Source: Candidatus Zixiibacteriota bacterium
Lineage (GTDB): Bacteria > Zixibacteria > MSB-5A5 > GN15 > FEB-12
Assembly: GCA_017999435.1 (NCBI GenBank)
Contig: JAGNLV010000006.1
Coordinates: 90,056-154,055 of the forward strand
Direction: 5' to 3'
DNA: 64,000 nucleotides
Shown here: positions 55,816-64,000 of the stretch, piece after piece
Position numbering within the stretch: the first letter of the stretch is position 1
Layout of the letters: each line of letters opens with the position of its first letter
The notes under the pieces: generated by a model
Database searches by the model: none
What the model was told of the DNA's origin: nothing
The model's input: only the letters and a program-made list of their open reading frames with translations
Made by a program: the position numbers and the translations under genes

Positions 55816-55843
55816 AACATACCTAATTTCCGAGAAATGTCAA
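55816..55843 (-). promoter_or_regulatory. Promoter of the secreted cohesin-like gene
   Basis: On the minus strand, TTGACA (55838-55843), a 16-base spacer and TATGTT (55816-55821), about 50 bases upstream of the ATG at 55765. Confidence 0.7.
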
Positions 55844-55985
55844 TGCAAATACACCGATACTACTGCCGCCGGATGGTCAACCGGAGACCGATAGGGAAGG
55901 AAAAAATGCTTTTCTTTGGGTCGCGATTGCCTACATTTACCCGCGAGAGTCGGTGACCGGAAGCCCAGCAACAAGTTAGGAGACC

Positions 55986-57443
55986 ATGGCCAAAGACGAC
56001 CGCAAGAAGCCGGAAAAGGTAAAGCCGCAGGTGCTCAAGGGATTTCGCGACTACCCGCCCGATGAGCAGATTGCCCGCGAGAAGATGCTCGCCAGGTGCC
56101 GCGAGGCGGTTGAGCTGATGGGGTTTTTGCCTCTCCAGACCGCGTCGCTGGAGTTCGCCGACACGCTGCTCGGGCCCCACTACAGCGCGGAGAACCTCGC
56201 CGAGCTGTTCGGTTTTCGCGGTCCCGATGACGTCGACATGGCTCTTCGCTACGAGTTCACGGTCTCGCTGGCCCGCTATGTGGCCGGCAACCCGGCGCTG
56301 CCCCTGCCGTTCCGCCGCTACCAGTACGGCAACGTGTGGCGGGTGGACAAGCCGGGCCCGGGGCGGTTTCGCGAGTTCATGCAGTTCGACATCGACATCG
56401 TCGGCACGCGAAACCTCCTGGCCGACGCGGAGATCATCGCCGCTATGGTGAAGACCCTCGACCATCTGGGCATCGGCAAGTTCAAGGTCCGCTACTCGAC
56501 CCGCCGGCTTCTCAACGGCCTGATTGAATTCGCCGGCATCCCCGCCGCCGTCGGCCCCGACGTCATGCGCGTGATCGATAAGCTCGAAAAACAGGGGAGA
56601 GCGGCGGTGGTGCTCGAGCTCGGTCCCGGCCGGACCGATGCCTCCGGCGACCGAATCCCCGGTCTCGGCCTCGCCGACGGCCAGATCGCCCAGATTGAGA
56701 AGTTCCTCGAGATCGCCGGGCAGCACGACCGCGACCATCTTCCCGAGGCCGAACGCCTGCTGGGCGGCATCCCCGCCTCCCGCGAGGGTCTCGACGAGCT
56801 CAAGGAGATTTGCGACCACCTGGCCGCCATGGGTGTCGATCCCGCCAAATCCGGCGTCGACCTGACGATCGTCCGCGGCCTCGGCTACTACACCGGCCCC
56901 GTCTTTGAAACCACCCTCCTCGACCTCCCCGAATACGGCTCGGTCTTTTCCGGCGGCCGCTATGACAACCTCGTGGAGCGGTTCATCAACCAGAGCGTCC
57001 CCGGTGTGGGGTCCTCGATCGGCATCGACCGCCTCCTCGCCGCGCTCCTCAAGCTTGAGACCCTCGACCCGGCGCAGGCCACCTCGCAGGTGATCGTCAC
57101 CGTCATGGACCGCGAGCACATCCCCGACTATCTCGGGATGCTCCGCGAGATCCGGGCCGCCGGTATTCCCTCCGAGATCTACTCCGGCGACACGAGGAAC
57201 CTGACCAAGCAGATCAAGTACGCGGACAAGGTGGGCATCCGCCTCGCCGTGATCGCGGGCTCCGATGAATTCGAGCAGGCGAAAGTCACGGTCAAGAACC
57301 TCGAAGCCGGCCGGGAGAAGGCCCGCCGGGTGGACGACCGCGAGGAGTGGTTGAAAGCGGAAGAGATCCAGGAGACGATTCCCCGGGACGACCTGGTGCC
57401 GTATCTCCGCCGCGTCCTGAGCAGTCCGCGGGCCAGCTCCTGA
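55986..57443 (+). CDS. hisS: Histidyl-tRNA synthetase
   Basis: 485 residues, class II aminoacyl-tRNA synthetase that charges tRNA-His. The N-terminus has KGFRDYPPDEQIAREKML (usual start of HisRS), motif 2 is in FRRYQYGNVWRVDKPGPGRF, followed by REFMQFDIDIVG. The histidine-binding signature is GLGYYTGPVFE, and motif 3 lies in GVGSSIGIDRLLAAL. The C-terminal anticodon-binding domain (VIVTVMDREHIPDYLGMLRE) is present. The ATG at 55986 has TAGGAG upstream. It begins a same-strand run with the antiporter, methyltransferase and YceI genes. Confidence 0.96.
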   Translation: MAKDDRKKPEKVKPQVLKGFRDYPPDEQIAREKMLARCREAVELMGFLPLQTASLEFADTLLGPHYSAENLAELFGFRGPDDVDMALRYEFTVSLARYVAGNPALPLPFRRYQYGNVWRVDKPGPGRFREFMQFDIDIVGTRNLLADAEIIAAMVKTLDHLGIGKFKVRYSTRRLLNGLIEFAGIPAAVGPDVMRVIDKLEKQGRAAVVLELGPGRTDASGDRIPGLGLADGQIAQIEKFLEIAGQHDRDHLPEAERLLGGIPASREGLDELKEICDHLAAMGVDPAKSGVDLTIVRGLGYYTGPVFETTLLDLPEYGSVFSGGRYDNLVERFINQSVPGVGSSIGIDRLLAALLKLETLDPAQATSQVIVTVMDREHIPDYLGMLREIRAAGIPSEIYSGDTRNLTKQIKYADKVGIRLAVIAGSDEFEQAKVTVKNLEAGREKARRVDDREEWLKAEEIQETIPRDDLVPYLRRVLSSPRASS

Positions 57444-57555
57444 TCCCGGGCGGTGCGGCGTGGGGCGCGGCGGCTCCGGCCCGGCCGACGGTCAGGCCTT
57501 GCCCGGCCCCCCGCGATGGCGTATCATCCGCACAACCGGTTGACAGGAGACGGCA

Positions 57556-59415
57556 GTGCCCGAACACATTCTCATCGGCCTCGGCGCCATTATCGTCCTG
57601 GGGGTGATCGCCCAGTGGCTGGCTTGGCGTCTGCAACTGCCCGCCATCCTCCTCCTGCTGGTCTTCGGTTTCCTCGCCGGCCCAGGGACCGGGCTGCTCC
57701 GCCCCGATGAGTTGTTCGGCGACCTGCTGTTTCCCGTTGTCTCGCTCTCGGTGGCGATCATTTTATTTGAAGGCAGCTTGTCGCTGAAATTCCACGAGCT
57801 CCGCGACGGCGGTGCCGTGGTCGCCCGCCTGACCACGATCGGTATCGCCGTCACCTGGCTGCTTGCCTCGACCGCCGCTCATGTTGCGGTCGGGCTCAGT
57901 CTTCCTATCGCGCTCCTCCTCGGGGCCATCCTGGTGGTGACCGGCCCGACCGTCATCATCCCTCTCCTCCGCCAGGTTCGCCCGGTCGGGCGGGTCGGCT
58001 CGGTGGTCAAGTGGGAAGGGATAGTAAACGACCCGATCGGCGCCATCCTCGCCGTCCTGGTCTTCGAGGCGGTCGTCGCCTCCGGCGCCGGTATGCCGTC
58101 GATCCTGATCGCCGGCGTCCTGAAAGCCCTGCTTCTCGGCTCCCTGCTCGGGCTGCTCGGGGCCGCGCTCCTCGTGGCGATCCTCCGCTACTACGCGGTC
58201 CCCGATTCCCTCCAGAATTCGGTCGCGACCATGCTCGTGGTCGTGGTCTTCCTGGTCTCCAACGCGGTCCAATCGGAATCCGGTTTGCTGGCGGTGACGG
58301 TCATGGGCATCGCGCTGGCCAACCAGCGCCTGGCGGCTATTCGGCACATATACGAATTCAAAGAGAATCTCCGCGTCATCCTGATCGCCGGCCTGTTCAT
58401 CATCCTCGCCGCCCGCCTGCCGGTCGCCGACCTCGACCTGACCAACCGGCGTGAGTGGATCTTTGTCGCGGCGCTGATTCTCGTCGTCCGCCCGGCGATG
58501 GTTTTCGCTTCGACCATCGGTTCCCGGCTCGCTCTCGCCGAGAAGCTCTTCCTGTCGTGGATGGCGCCCCGGGGAGTGGTCGCGGCCGTCGTCGTCTCTC
58601 TCTTCGCCCTGCGGCTGGAGAGCAGCGGCCTTGCCGGAGGGGAGCGGCTGGTTCCGCTTGTGTTCAAGGTTATCGTCGCCACGGTGGCAATCTACGGCCT
58701 CACCGTCCCCCCCCTAGCCCGCCGCCTGAAAGTTGCCCGGCCGAATCCGCAGGGGGTGTTGTTCGGCGGGGCGCAGCCCTGGATTCGGCGCGTCGCCGAG
58801 GTTCTCAAGGAAGAAGGGTTTGCCGTCGCCCTCATCGACTCCAACGCCGAACACGTCGCCCGCGCCCGCCAGCTCGGTCTTCCCGCCTTTCACGCGAATC
58901 TGCTGGCGGAGGATATCTTCCAGACGCTTCCGCTGGACGACCTTGGCCGGTTCCTCGCCGTGACGCCCAACGACGACGTGAATGCCTTGGCCGCGATCCA
59001 CTTCGCCGAGGTGTTCGGCCGCTCGGGTGTCTACCAGCTGTCTCCCGACGACGCTCCCGGCGCGAGAGTGGCCGGCGGCGCCGCGGGCCGCGTTGAAATG
59101 CCCCGGCATCTCCAGGGCCGGCTCCTTTTTGCTCCTCACGCGGGCGAGCGACACCTCCGCGAACTGCTGGCCGACGGCGGAGCCGTGATGCGGACTCCCA
59201 TCACGCCGGAATTCGACCTGAAGCAGTTCCGGGAAATCTATGGGGAGTCGGCCGTGCCGCTTTTTATCATAACTGAAGATCGTTCTCTGAAAATCTGTAC
59301 CGTGCAGGATCCGCCCGCGCCCAAACCGGGGGAGAGGCTGATCGCGCTCGTGTCCACCGGCCGCGCGGGCGGCCGGGTCGGCGATGCGGGCGACGTGCAC
59401 CCCGCACGGTTGTGA
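57556..59415 (+). CDS. CPA1-type cation/proton antiporter with RCK domain
   Basis: 619 residues, GTG start with AGGAGA six bases upstream. About 12 membrane segments fill residues 1-400, with the ion-site region [20 protein letters not shown] (the conserved ND pair) and [20 protein letters not shown]. The C-terminal 220 residues form an RCK_N (TrkA-N) type Rossmann domain ([40 protein letters not shown]), which senses nucleotide or voltage and gates transport. It exchanges Na+ or K+ for H+ at the inner membrane. The fusion is found in some bacteria. Confidence 0.92.
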   Translation: MPEHILIGLGAIIVLGVIAQWLAWRLQLPAILLLLVFGFLAGPGTGLLRPDELFGDLLFPVVSLSVAIILFEGSLSLKFHELRDGGAVVARLTTIGIAVTWLLASTAAHVAVGLSLPIALLLGAILVVTGPTVIIPLLRQVRPVGRVGSVVKWEGIVNDPIGAILAVLVFEAVVASGAGMPSILIAGVLKALLLGSLLGLLGAALLVAILRYYAVPDSLQNSVATMLVVVVFLVSNAVQSESGLLAVTVMGIALANQRLAAIRHIYEFKENLRVILIAGLFIILAARLPVADLDLTNRREWIFVAALILVVRPAMVFASTIGSRLALAEKLFLSWMAPRGVVAAVVVSLFALRLESSGLAGGERLVPLVFKVIVATVAIYGLTVPPLARRLKVARPNPQGVLFGGAQPWIRRVAEVLKEEGFAVALIDSNAEHVARARQLGLPAFHANLLAEDIFQTLPLDDLGRFLAVTPNDDVNALAAIHFAEVFGRSGVYQLSPDDAPGARVAGGAAGRVEMPRHLQGRLLFAPHAGERHLRELLADGGAVMRTPITPEFDLKQFREIYGESAVPLFIITEDRSLKICTVQDPPAPKPGERLIALVSTGRAGGRVGDAGDVHPARL

Positions 59416-59431
59416 GAGGAGAAATGAGGCC

Positions 59432-60016
59432 ATGCCGCGCAAACCCGATTCCCCCCGCCGTCATCGGCACACCGATTACTCCGCCTTGCCCGCGTCGCTG
59501 GATGAGGACAGTCTGCTCCGCCGGCTGGGCGCGCTGCCGGGTCCGGCCCTGGTGCTGGTTCTTGACTCGATCACCGATCCGCATAACCTCGGGGCCTGCC
59601 TTCGGTCGGCCGAGGGTGCCGGCGCACATGCGGTCGTTGTCCCCAAAGACCGCTCCGTCGGTCTCACCGACACCGTTCGCCACGTCGCAGTCGGCGCCGC
59701 CGAACACATCCCCTTCGCCATGGTCACCAACCTCGCGCGGACCCTCGATCAATTGAAGGAGGCCGGCCTCTGGGTAGTCGGCACGACCCACGAAACCGAG
59801 CGGGTGATCTACGACCTCGACCTCACCGGTCCGGTGGTCTTCGTAATGGGCAGCGAAGGGAAGGGTTTGCGCCGCCTGGTGGCCGAAAAATGCGATTTCC
59901 TCGCGCGTATTCCCATGGCCGGCCGGATCGAAAATTTGAATGTTTCGGTTGCCGCCGGCGTCTGCCTGTTCGAGGCCGTGCGCCAGCGCCGCGCCGGAAC
60001 CCCCGGCCGCACATGA
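59432..60016 (+). CDS. SPOUT-family rRNA 2'-O-methyltransferase (RlmB/TrmH-like)
   Basis: 194 residues from the ATG at 59432. SpoU motif 1 is [17 protein letters not shown], motif 2 [14 protein letters not shown] and motif 3 [20 protein letters not shown], the knotted SAM site. The protein is shorter than RlmB of E. coli (about 240) and lacks its L30e-like N-terminal RNA-binding domain, so it may be a single-domain RlmB-like or tRNA/rRNA methylase; the nucleotide modified is not predictable. It starts 17 bases after the antiporter gene. Confidence 0.9.
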   Translation: MPRKPDSPRRHRHTDYSALPASLDEDSLLRRLGALPGPALVLVLDSITDPHNLGACLRSAEGAGAHAVVVPKDRSVGLTDTVRHVAVGAAEHIPFAMVTNLARTLDQLKEAGLWVVGTTHETERVIYDLDLTGPVVFVMGSEGKGLRRLVAEKCDFLARIPMAGRIENLNVSVAAGVCLFEAVRQRRAGTPGRT

Positions 60017-60118
60017 TGTATGGGCGGATCAATCACTTCAAGGGCCCGGAACCGTCGGCCCGATCCGCTGTTATAATTCGGCAAACGAACTGGAAACACT
60101 GACAGAGGAGATTTTGAC

Positions 60119-60736
60119 ATGCTGAAGAAGGCTGCTCTTGCCTCATCGGTCGTGCTGGCCGCCGGCGCCGGCGTATCCGCGGCGCAATGGGAAATCGACC
60201 GTGCTCACTCGTCCATCGGCTTCTCCGTGCGCCATATGGTCGTCTCGAAAGTCCCCGGAAAATTCACCGACTTCGACGGCAACCTCGAGATGGCCCAGGC
60301 GGCCGACGGCAAGCTCGACCTGGCCAGCGCCAAAGTGTCCATGACCGCCAAGGCGGCCTCCATCAACACCGACAACGACAAACGCGATGAACACCTGCGC
60401 AGCGCCGATTTCTTCGACGCCGCCACCTACCCCGAACTGACTTTCGTGTCAAAGAAGGTGATCCCGGGTGAGGGGGATAAGTTCAAGCTCATCGGCGACC
60501 TGACCATCCGGGGCGTGACTAAAGAAGTGACGTTCGACGGCACCCTCAATGGTGTGGTGACCGACTTCATGGGCAACACGCGGGCCGGTTTCTCCGCCGC
60601 CGCGACCATCAACCGCCAGGATTTCGGCGTCTCGTGGAGTAAACTCCTCGACAACGGCGGACTCGTTGCCGGCGACAACGTCGACATCATCATTGAGATC
60701 GAGGCGGTCCTGCCCAAGCCGGAATCCAAAGGCTGA
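60119..60736 (+). CDS. YceI-family periplasmic protein
   Basis: 205 residues with a signal peptide (ALASSVVLAAGAGVSAAQ). The lipocalin-like YceI pattern is complete: WEIDRAHSSIGFSVRHMVVS, KFTDFDGNLEMAQAADGKL, DEHLRSADFFDAATYPELTF, GDLTIRGVTKEVTFDG and RQDFGVSWSKLLDNGGLVAG. YceI proteins bind polyprenoids or amphiphiles in the periplasm. RBS AGGAG precedes the ATG. It is followed by a terminator and ends the run begun by hisS. Confidence 0.94.
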   Translation: MLKKAALASSVVLAAGAGVSAAQWEIDRAHSSIGFSVRHMVVSKVPGKFTDFDGNLEMAQAADGKLDLASAKVSMTAKAASINTDNDKRDEHLRSADFFDAATYPELTFVSKKVIPGEGDKFKLIGDLTIRGVTKEVTFDGTLNGVVTDFMGNTRAGFSAAATINRQDFGVSWSKLLDNGGLVAGDNVDIIIEIEAVLPKPESKG

Positions 60737-60761
60737 GCCAAGCGGCCGACTTTGATACGGA

Positions 60762-60790
60762 AAAGCCCGCGTCCGTGCGGGCTTTCTTGT
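60762..60790. terminator. Terminator between yceI and lexA
   Basis: AAAGCCCGC (60762-60770) pairs with GCGGGCTTT (60777-60785), 6-base loop; the plus side continues CTTGT. It separates the convergent YceI and lexA genes and may act in both directions. Confidence 0.75.
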
Positions 60791-60824
60791 GTCCCAAAAT
60801 CCGTAGGCGCCGCACCGGGAAAAG

Positions 60825-61442
60825 CTACTTCAGCCGCCGCAACAACCCGATGACTTTACCCGCGATCCGGAACTCGTCGGACTTGCGATCCACAAAAATC
60901 GGTTCAAAGTCATCGTTTTCCGGCTGCAGCCGTACCCGGTTCCCCTCCGGGAAATAGCGCTTGACGGTTGCCTCGCCGCCGATAATCGCCACCACGATAT
61001 CCCCCTTCTGCGCCACCCGCTGCTTTTTCACCAGCACGATGTCGCCGTCGAGAATCCCCGCGCCCTGCATCGAATTCCCGGCCACCCGCAGCGAAAACGA
61101 GTCCTCTTTCGGAAGAAACGACTCGTCGACGGCGATCTCACCCTCGACATTCTCGACCGCGTCGATCGGGCGGCCGGCCGGAACCGTCCCCACCAGCGGA
61201 ACCCGCCCCACCCGGAGCGCCAGCGTGCGCGTCGGTGCCAGCCCCCGCGAAATCTGCGCCTCCTTCTTCAGGTATCCCTTCCGAATAAGTGCGGTGAGAT
61301 GGGTCCGGACGCCGTTGGTCGAGGCAATGCCGAACTGCTGCCCGATCTCCCGGATCGTGGGGGAGTGGCCGCGCTCGGCGATCTGCCTCTCGATATACGC
61401 GAGCACCGCCCGCTGTTTGTCCGTCAAATCGGCTCGTGGCAT
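60825..61442 (-). CDS. lexA: SOS repressor LexA
   Basis: 205 residues. The winged-helix DNA-binding domain is residues 1-65 (REIGQQFGIASTNGVRTHLT). The self-cleavage site is A89-G90 (GTVPAGRPI), the catalytic serine S124 in GNSMQG and the lysine K161 in EATVKRYF; all are present, so the protein can autocleave when RecA is activated. It is the likely regulator of the imuA operon because both promoters carry the same 20-base dyad. The ATG at 61442 has GAGGAA upstream; the gene is expected to be autoregulated. Confidence 0.97.
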   Translation of the reverse strand: MPRADLTDKQRAVLAYIERQIAERGHSPTIREIGQQFGIASTNGVRTHLTALIRKGYLKKEAQISRGLAPTRTLALRVGRVPLVGTVPAGRPIDAVENVEGEIAVDESFLPKEDSFSLRVAGNSMQGAGILDGDIVLVKKQRVAQKGDIVVAIIGGEATVKRYFPEGNRVRLQPENDDFEPIFVDRKSDEFRIAGKVIGLLRRLK

Positions 61443-61476
61443 GTGGCTTCCTCATCGTTGCGCGTTGCTTGGCTCA

Positions 61477-61505
61477 TCTATACTGCCCATGTGTTCAGCT
61501 GTCAA
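61477..61505 (-). promoter_or_regulatory. lexA promoter with SOS box
   Basis: On the minus strand, TTGACA (61500-61505), a 17-base spacer and TATAGA (61477-61482). Within the spacer and overlapping the -10 is TACTGCCCATGTGTTCAGCT (61481-61500 on the plus strand), matching the imuA operator at 14 of 20 positions with the same CTG-N10-CAG dyad. Confidence 0.85.
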
Positions 61506-61563
61506 TAACAAAAACCACCTCAGGAAGAATGTGATTGTGGGCCGGCCCGGCGCCAACAGAAAC

Positions 61564-61588
61564 GGCCCCGGTCGGGAAGACCGGGGCC
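61564..61588 (-). terminator. Terminator of the EF-G-like gene
   Basis: A perfect 10-bp stem GGCCCCGGTC (61564-61573) with GACCGGGGCC (61579-61588) and a 5-base loop, 35 bases after the stop codon; minus-strand continuation GTTTCTGTT is T-rich but not a clean run. Confidence 0.65.
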
Positions 61589-61622
61589 GGAGCCTGGACA
61601 GCAGACGAGACCGAGGCCGCGC

Positions 61623-63707
61623 TTACGAGGCTTCCTCGGCCGCGGCTTTAGCTTCCTCAATCACTTTCTGGGCGGTCTCGTGCGGGACCTCCTCGTAGTG
61701 GGAGAACTCCATGGTATACACGCCCTGGCCCTGGGTCATCGAGCGGAGATCGACCGAGTACTGGTACATCTCCGCCTGCGGCACCTGGGCGCGGATCCGC
61801 TGGTGCGTGCCCGCCGGATCCATGCCGGCGATCTTTCCGCGCCGCGCCGAGAGATCGCCCATGACGTCGCCGGTGAAATCCTCGGGGACTAGCACCTCGA
61901 CGTTGTAGATCGGCTCGAGCAGAACCGGCTTGGCCTGCATGAAGCCCTGTTTGAAGGCCATCGAGGAGGCGATCTTGAATGCCATATCCGACGAATCGAC
62001 TTCGTGGTACGAACCGTAGAAGACCGCCACCTTCACGTCGATCACCTGAGAGCCGGTCAGCGGCCCGCGCTCCATCGCCTCGACCACGCCCTTTTCGACC
62101 GCCGGGATGTACTTGTTCGGGATCACCCCGCCCTTGATCTCGTCGAGGAACTCGAACCCCTTGCCGCGCTCGTTGGGCTCCAGCCGCAGGTGTACGTCGC
62201 CGAACTGCCCCCGCCCGCCCGACTGCTTCTTGTGGCGGTACTGCGTCTCCGCCTTCGCCCGGATCGTCTCCCGGTAGGGGATGCGCGGCCGCACCAGGTC
62301 GACTTCCACCCCGTACCGCTTCTTCAGCTTCTCGGTGATAATCTCGATCTGGGTGGCCCCCTGCCCGACGAGAACCATTTGCTTGAGAGCGGCGTCGTGG
62401 ATGATCCTGAACGTCGGATCCTCCTGGCTGATTTTCTGCAGGCCGGTCCCGATCTTCTCTTCATCCCCTTTGGACTTGGGCCTGATCGCCACGTCCATCA
62501 CCGGGTTGGGGTAGCGCACCGGCGGAATGACGAGGCTGAGATTGCCGCCTGTAAGCGTATCGCCGGTATTGGTGTTGCGCAGTTTTACCAGCGCTCCGAC
62601 GTCCCCGGCCACAACTTTGCTCAGCTCCGATCGGTTCTTCCCCTGCTGCGTGTATATCTGGGTGGCCCGCTCGGAGTTGCGCGTCCGCTGGTTGACGAAA
62701 TCCATGCCCGAGGAGACCGCTCCCGAGTACACTCTGAAAAACGCCAGTTCCCCGAGGTGGCCTTCGGTGATCGTCTTGAAGACGAACAGCGCCGGCGGGC
62801 CGTTCGGATCGCACCGCACCTCGACCAAATCGGCGGCGCCGGTCTTCTGGGCCTGCGGCGCCGGCATCTGGTCCGGCGACGGCAGGAACTCGACCGCGAA
62901 ATCCAGGAGCACCCCGGTGCCCCAGTTCTTGCCCGCCGCGCCGCAGAGAATGGGGTAGAGCTTGCCGCGCGCAATCCCCTGCCGCAGCCCTATCCGGACA
63001 TCCTCTTCGGGTAGCGTCCCCTGGTCGAAAAACTTTTCCATCAGCTCGTCGCTGGCTTCGGCCGCCATCTCGACGAGCGCTTCGCGATCGGCCTGAGCCC
63101 GGTCCTTCAGGTCAGCCGGAATATCGATCTCCTTGCGCGTCCCGTCCGGCGCATACTCGTACGCCTTCATGTGCAGCAGGTCGATCATGCCCCGGAATTT
63201 GTCCGCCTCCCCGATCGGGATAGTCACCGGCACGGCGTGGTTGCCGAAGGCCGCCTGGATCGACTCCACGGTCGTCTGCCACTTGGCGTTCTCGATCTCC
63301 ATCTTGTTGACGAAAATGAAGCGGGCATGCGGGGAATCGGCGAGCGACCGCCACTGCAGTTGTGTCCCGACTTCCACGCCGGCGGTGGCGTTCACGACGA
63401 AACAGACGACGTCGGAGACTTTGGCGCAGGCGAGGAATTCGCCCATGAAGTCCAGGTGCCCCGGGGCGTCGAACAGATTGAGTTTGCAGTCTTTCCACGC
63501 CATCGCCAGCAGCTTCAGCTGAATCGATGTCCGGCGCGAAATTTCGCTGTCGGTGTAATCCAGCAGCGAGGAACCGTCGTCGACCCGCCCGATCCGGTTG
63601 TTTACGCCTGTGGCGTACGCCAGCGCATCGGCCAGGCTGGTCTTGCCGCATCCCCGCTGCCCGGCAAGGCAGATGTTGCGGATTTTGTCGGTCGGATATT
63701 CCTTCAC
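61623..63707 (-). CDS. EF-G-like translational GTPase (EF-G II type)
   Basis: 694 residues, GTG start at 63707 with GGAGGG upstream. G-domain motifs: G1 GQRGCGKTS, switch region SRRTSIQLKLLAMAWKD, G3 DAPGHLDF, G4 NKME (NKMD in standard EF-G). Domains II-V follow (RHKKQSGGRGQFGDVHLRLE in domain IV; DLSARRGKIAGMDPAGTHQR in domain V). The divergent G1 and G4 and the lack of strict EF-G motifs place it with the EF-G II/FusA2-like paralogues rather than the housekeeping EF-G. Its role may be in translocation under stress or ribosome recycling. It is upstream of lexA on the same strand. Confidence 0.88.
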   Translation of the reverse strand: MKEYPTDKIRNICLAGQRGCGKTSLADALAYATGVNNRIGRVDDGSSLLDYTDSEISRRTSIQLKLLAMAWKDCKLNLFDAPGHLDFMGEFLACAKVSDVVCFVVNATAGVEVGTQLQWRSLADSPHARFIFVNKMEIENAKWQTTVESIQAAFGNHAVPVTIPIGEADKFRGMIDLLHMKAYEYAPDGTRKEIDIPADLKDRAQADREALVEMAAEASDELMEKFFDQGTLPEEDVRIGLRQGIARGKLYPILCGAAGKNWGTGVLLDFAVEFLPSPDQMPAPQAQKTGAADLVEVRCDPNGPPALFVFKTITEGHLGELAFFRVYSGAVSSGMDFVNQRTRNSERATQIYTQQGKNRSELSKVVAGDVGALVKLRNTNTGDTLTGGNLSLVIPPVRYPNPVMDVAIRPKSKGDEEKIGTGLQKISQEDPTFRIIHDAALKQMVLVGQGATQIEIITEKLKKRYGVEVDLVRPRIPYRETIRAKAETQYRHKKQSGGRGQFGDVHLRLEPNERGKGFEFLDEIKGGVIPNKYIPAVEKGVVEAMERGPLTGSQVIDVKVAVFYGSYHEVDSSDMAFKIASSMAFKQGFMQAKPVLLEPIYNVEVLVPEDFTGDVMGDLSARRGKIAGMDPAGTHQRIRAQVPQAEMYQYSVDLRSMTQGQGVYTMEFSHYEEVPHETAQKVIEEAKAAAEEAS

Positions 63708-63920
63708 CAGGGACCCTCCAAACTATCGTATCATAAATTCTATGTTCCGTCCGTTCTTTCCGTTGCGGGCTTTCCGCCCGAAACCGCGAACTCCATACAT
63801 ACCAAACAGGGGCTGAAAAGTCAACGCCTTTGGCCGTCCCGCCCGGGAAATCGGCCGGCGGGGAAGGGCGCGGACAGGCGCGCCGGCGCGGTGGCGGTGG
63901 CGGGGGTTTGTGGTAATAGC

Positions 63921-63949
63921 CGAAGCCCCGCCGGGGAGGCGGGGCTTCG
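63921..63949. terminator. Strong hairpin before the window's last gene
   Basis: A perfect 12-bp stem CGAAGCCCCGCC (63921-63932) with GGCGGGGCTTCG (63938-63949), 5-base loop. It lies just past the stop of the partial gene at 63978 and has no T-run on either side. The rest of 63708-63977 shows nothing else. Confidence 0.5.
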
Positions 63950-63977
63950 GGGATGAGCTATGGTAAGCAGGCGGGAG

Positions 63978-64000
63978 TTACTTCAGCAGGACCATTTTCT
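63978..64000 (-). CDS. C-terminal end of a secreted protein with KMVLLK tail (partial)
   Basis: The last 23 bases, read on the minus strand, encode KMVLLK and a TAA stop (63978-63980). The same six residues end the decayed module at 51792 and nearly the same (KMMLLK) end the protein at 53456, so this is most likely the tail of another surface-sorted protein extending beyond the window. Only six codons are seen. Confidence 0.55.

Overview
The window is GC-rich bacterial DNA with dense gene packing on both strands. Several traits point to the FCB superphylum, most likely a candidate-phylum lineage such as Zixibacteria (inference, not proven): dockerin-like repeat pairs on secreted proteins, a C-terminal sorting tail ending KMMLLK or KMVLLK, two GWxTD-domain proteins, several DUF1573 proteins, and an imuA-imuB-dnaE2 mutagenesis cassette with a LexA of the short-loop family. 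TGA is an ordinary stop in most genes, yet two genes (15.2-15.5 kb and 45.9-46.7 kb) contain a single in-frame TGA exactly where their families carry a cysteine. They are best read as selenoproteins.

Layout. 1-3.5 kb: the end of a large secreted dockerin-like protein and a small peptide gene with its own promoter. 3.6-9.7 kb: an SOS mutasome operon on the minus strand (imuA, imuB, dnaE2) interrupted between imuB and dnaE2 by a REP-associated tyrosine transposase flanked by two 76-bp REP doublets. It is headed by a promoter with an SOS box that is also found in front of lexA (61.5 kb). 9.9-15.1 kb: a DUF4139 protein, a membrane polyferredoxin behind an FNR-like palindrome, a methyltransferase and a PrsW-like membrane protein. 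15.2-15.5 kb: an IscA/HesB-like selenoprotein candidate. 15.8-19.6 kb: GlmU-like, GalT and GlgA, a sugar-nucleotide and glycogen cluster. 19.7-23.5 kb: a GT-C type membrane protein, tRNA-Gly and tRNA-Cys, then a small accessory patch of short unknown genes and a ferredoxin. 23.7-35.4 kb: DUF1573, cysteine synthase/CBS, SPOR lipoprotein, YjbQ, glycosyltransferase-like, methyltransferase, S9 peptidase, two-CW protein, PEGA-TPR protein and a lipoprotein.

36.1-45.8 kb: a plus-strand run encoding a Yip1-family protein and a complete TolC-MacA-MacB-like tripartite exporter with two separate permeases, then two GWxTD proteins. 45.9-50.4 kb, minus strand: two adjacent DUF1573 proteins (one with Sec, one with Cys), an FAD-linked oxidase and a secreted C1 peptidase. 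50.5-55.8 kb: three tandem secreted paralogues with a cohesin-like 'WEYFT' domain; two carry dockerin-like repeats, one carries an intact sorting tail, and a decayed sorting tail lies between the first two. 56-60.7 kb: hisS, a CPA1 antiporter fused to an RCK domain, an RlmB-like methyltransferase and YceI. 60.8-63.7 kb: lexA and an EF-G-like GTPase. The last 23 bases are the end of another minus-strand gene ending KMVLLK.

The strongest leads are the two selenoprotein candidates, above all the DUF1573 one: two Cys paralogues in the same window supply the alignment. Next are the REP/RAYT insertion in the SOS operon and the SOS box shared between imuA and lexA.
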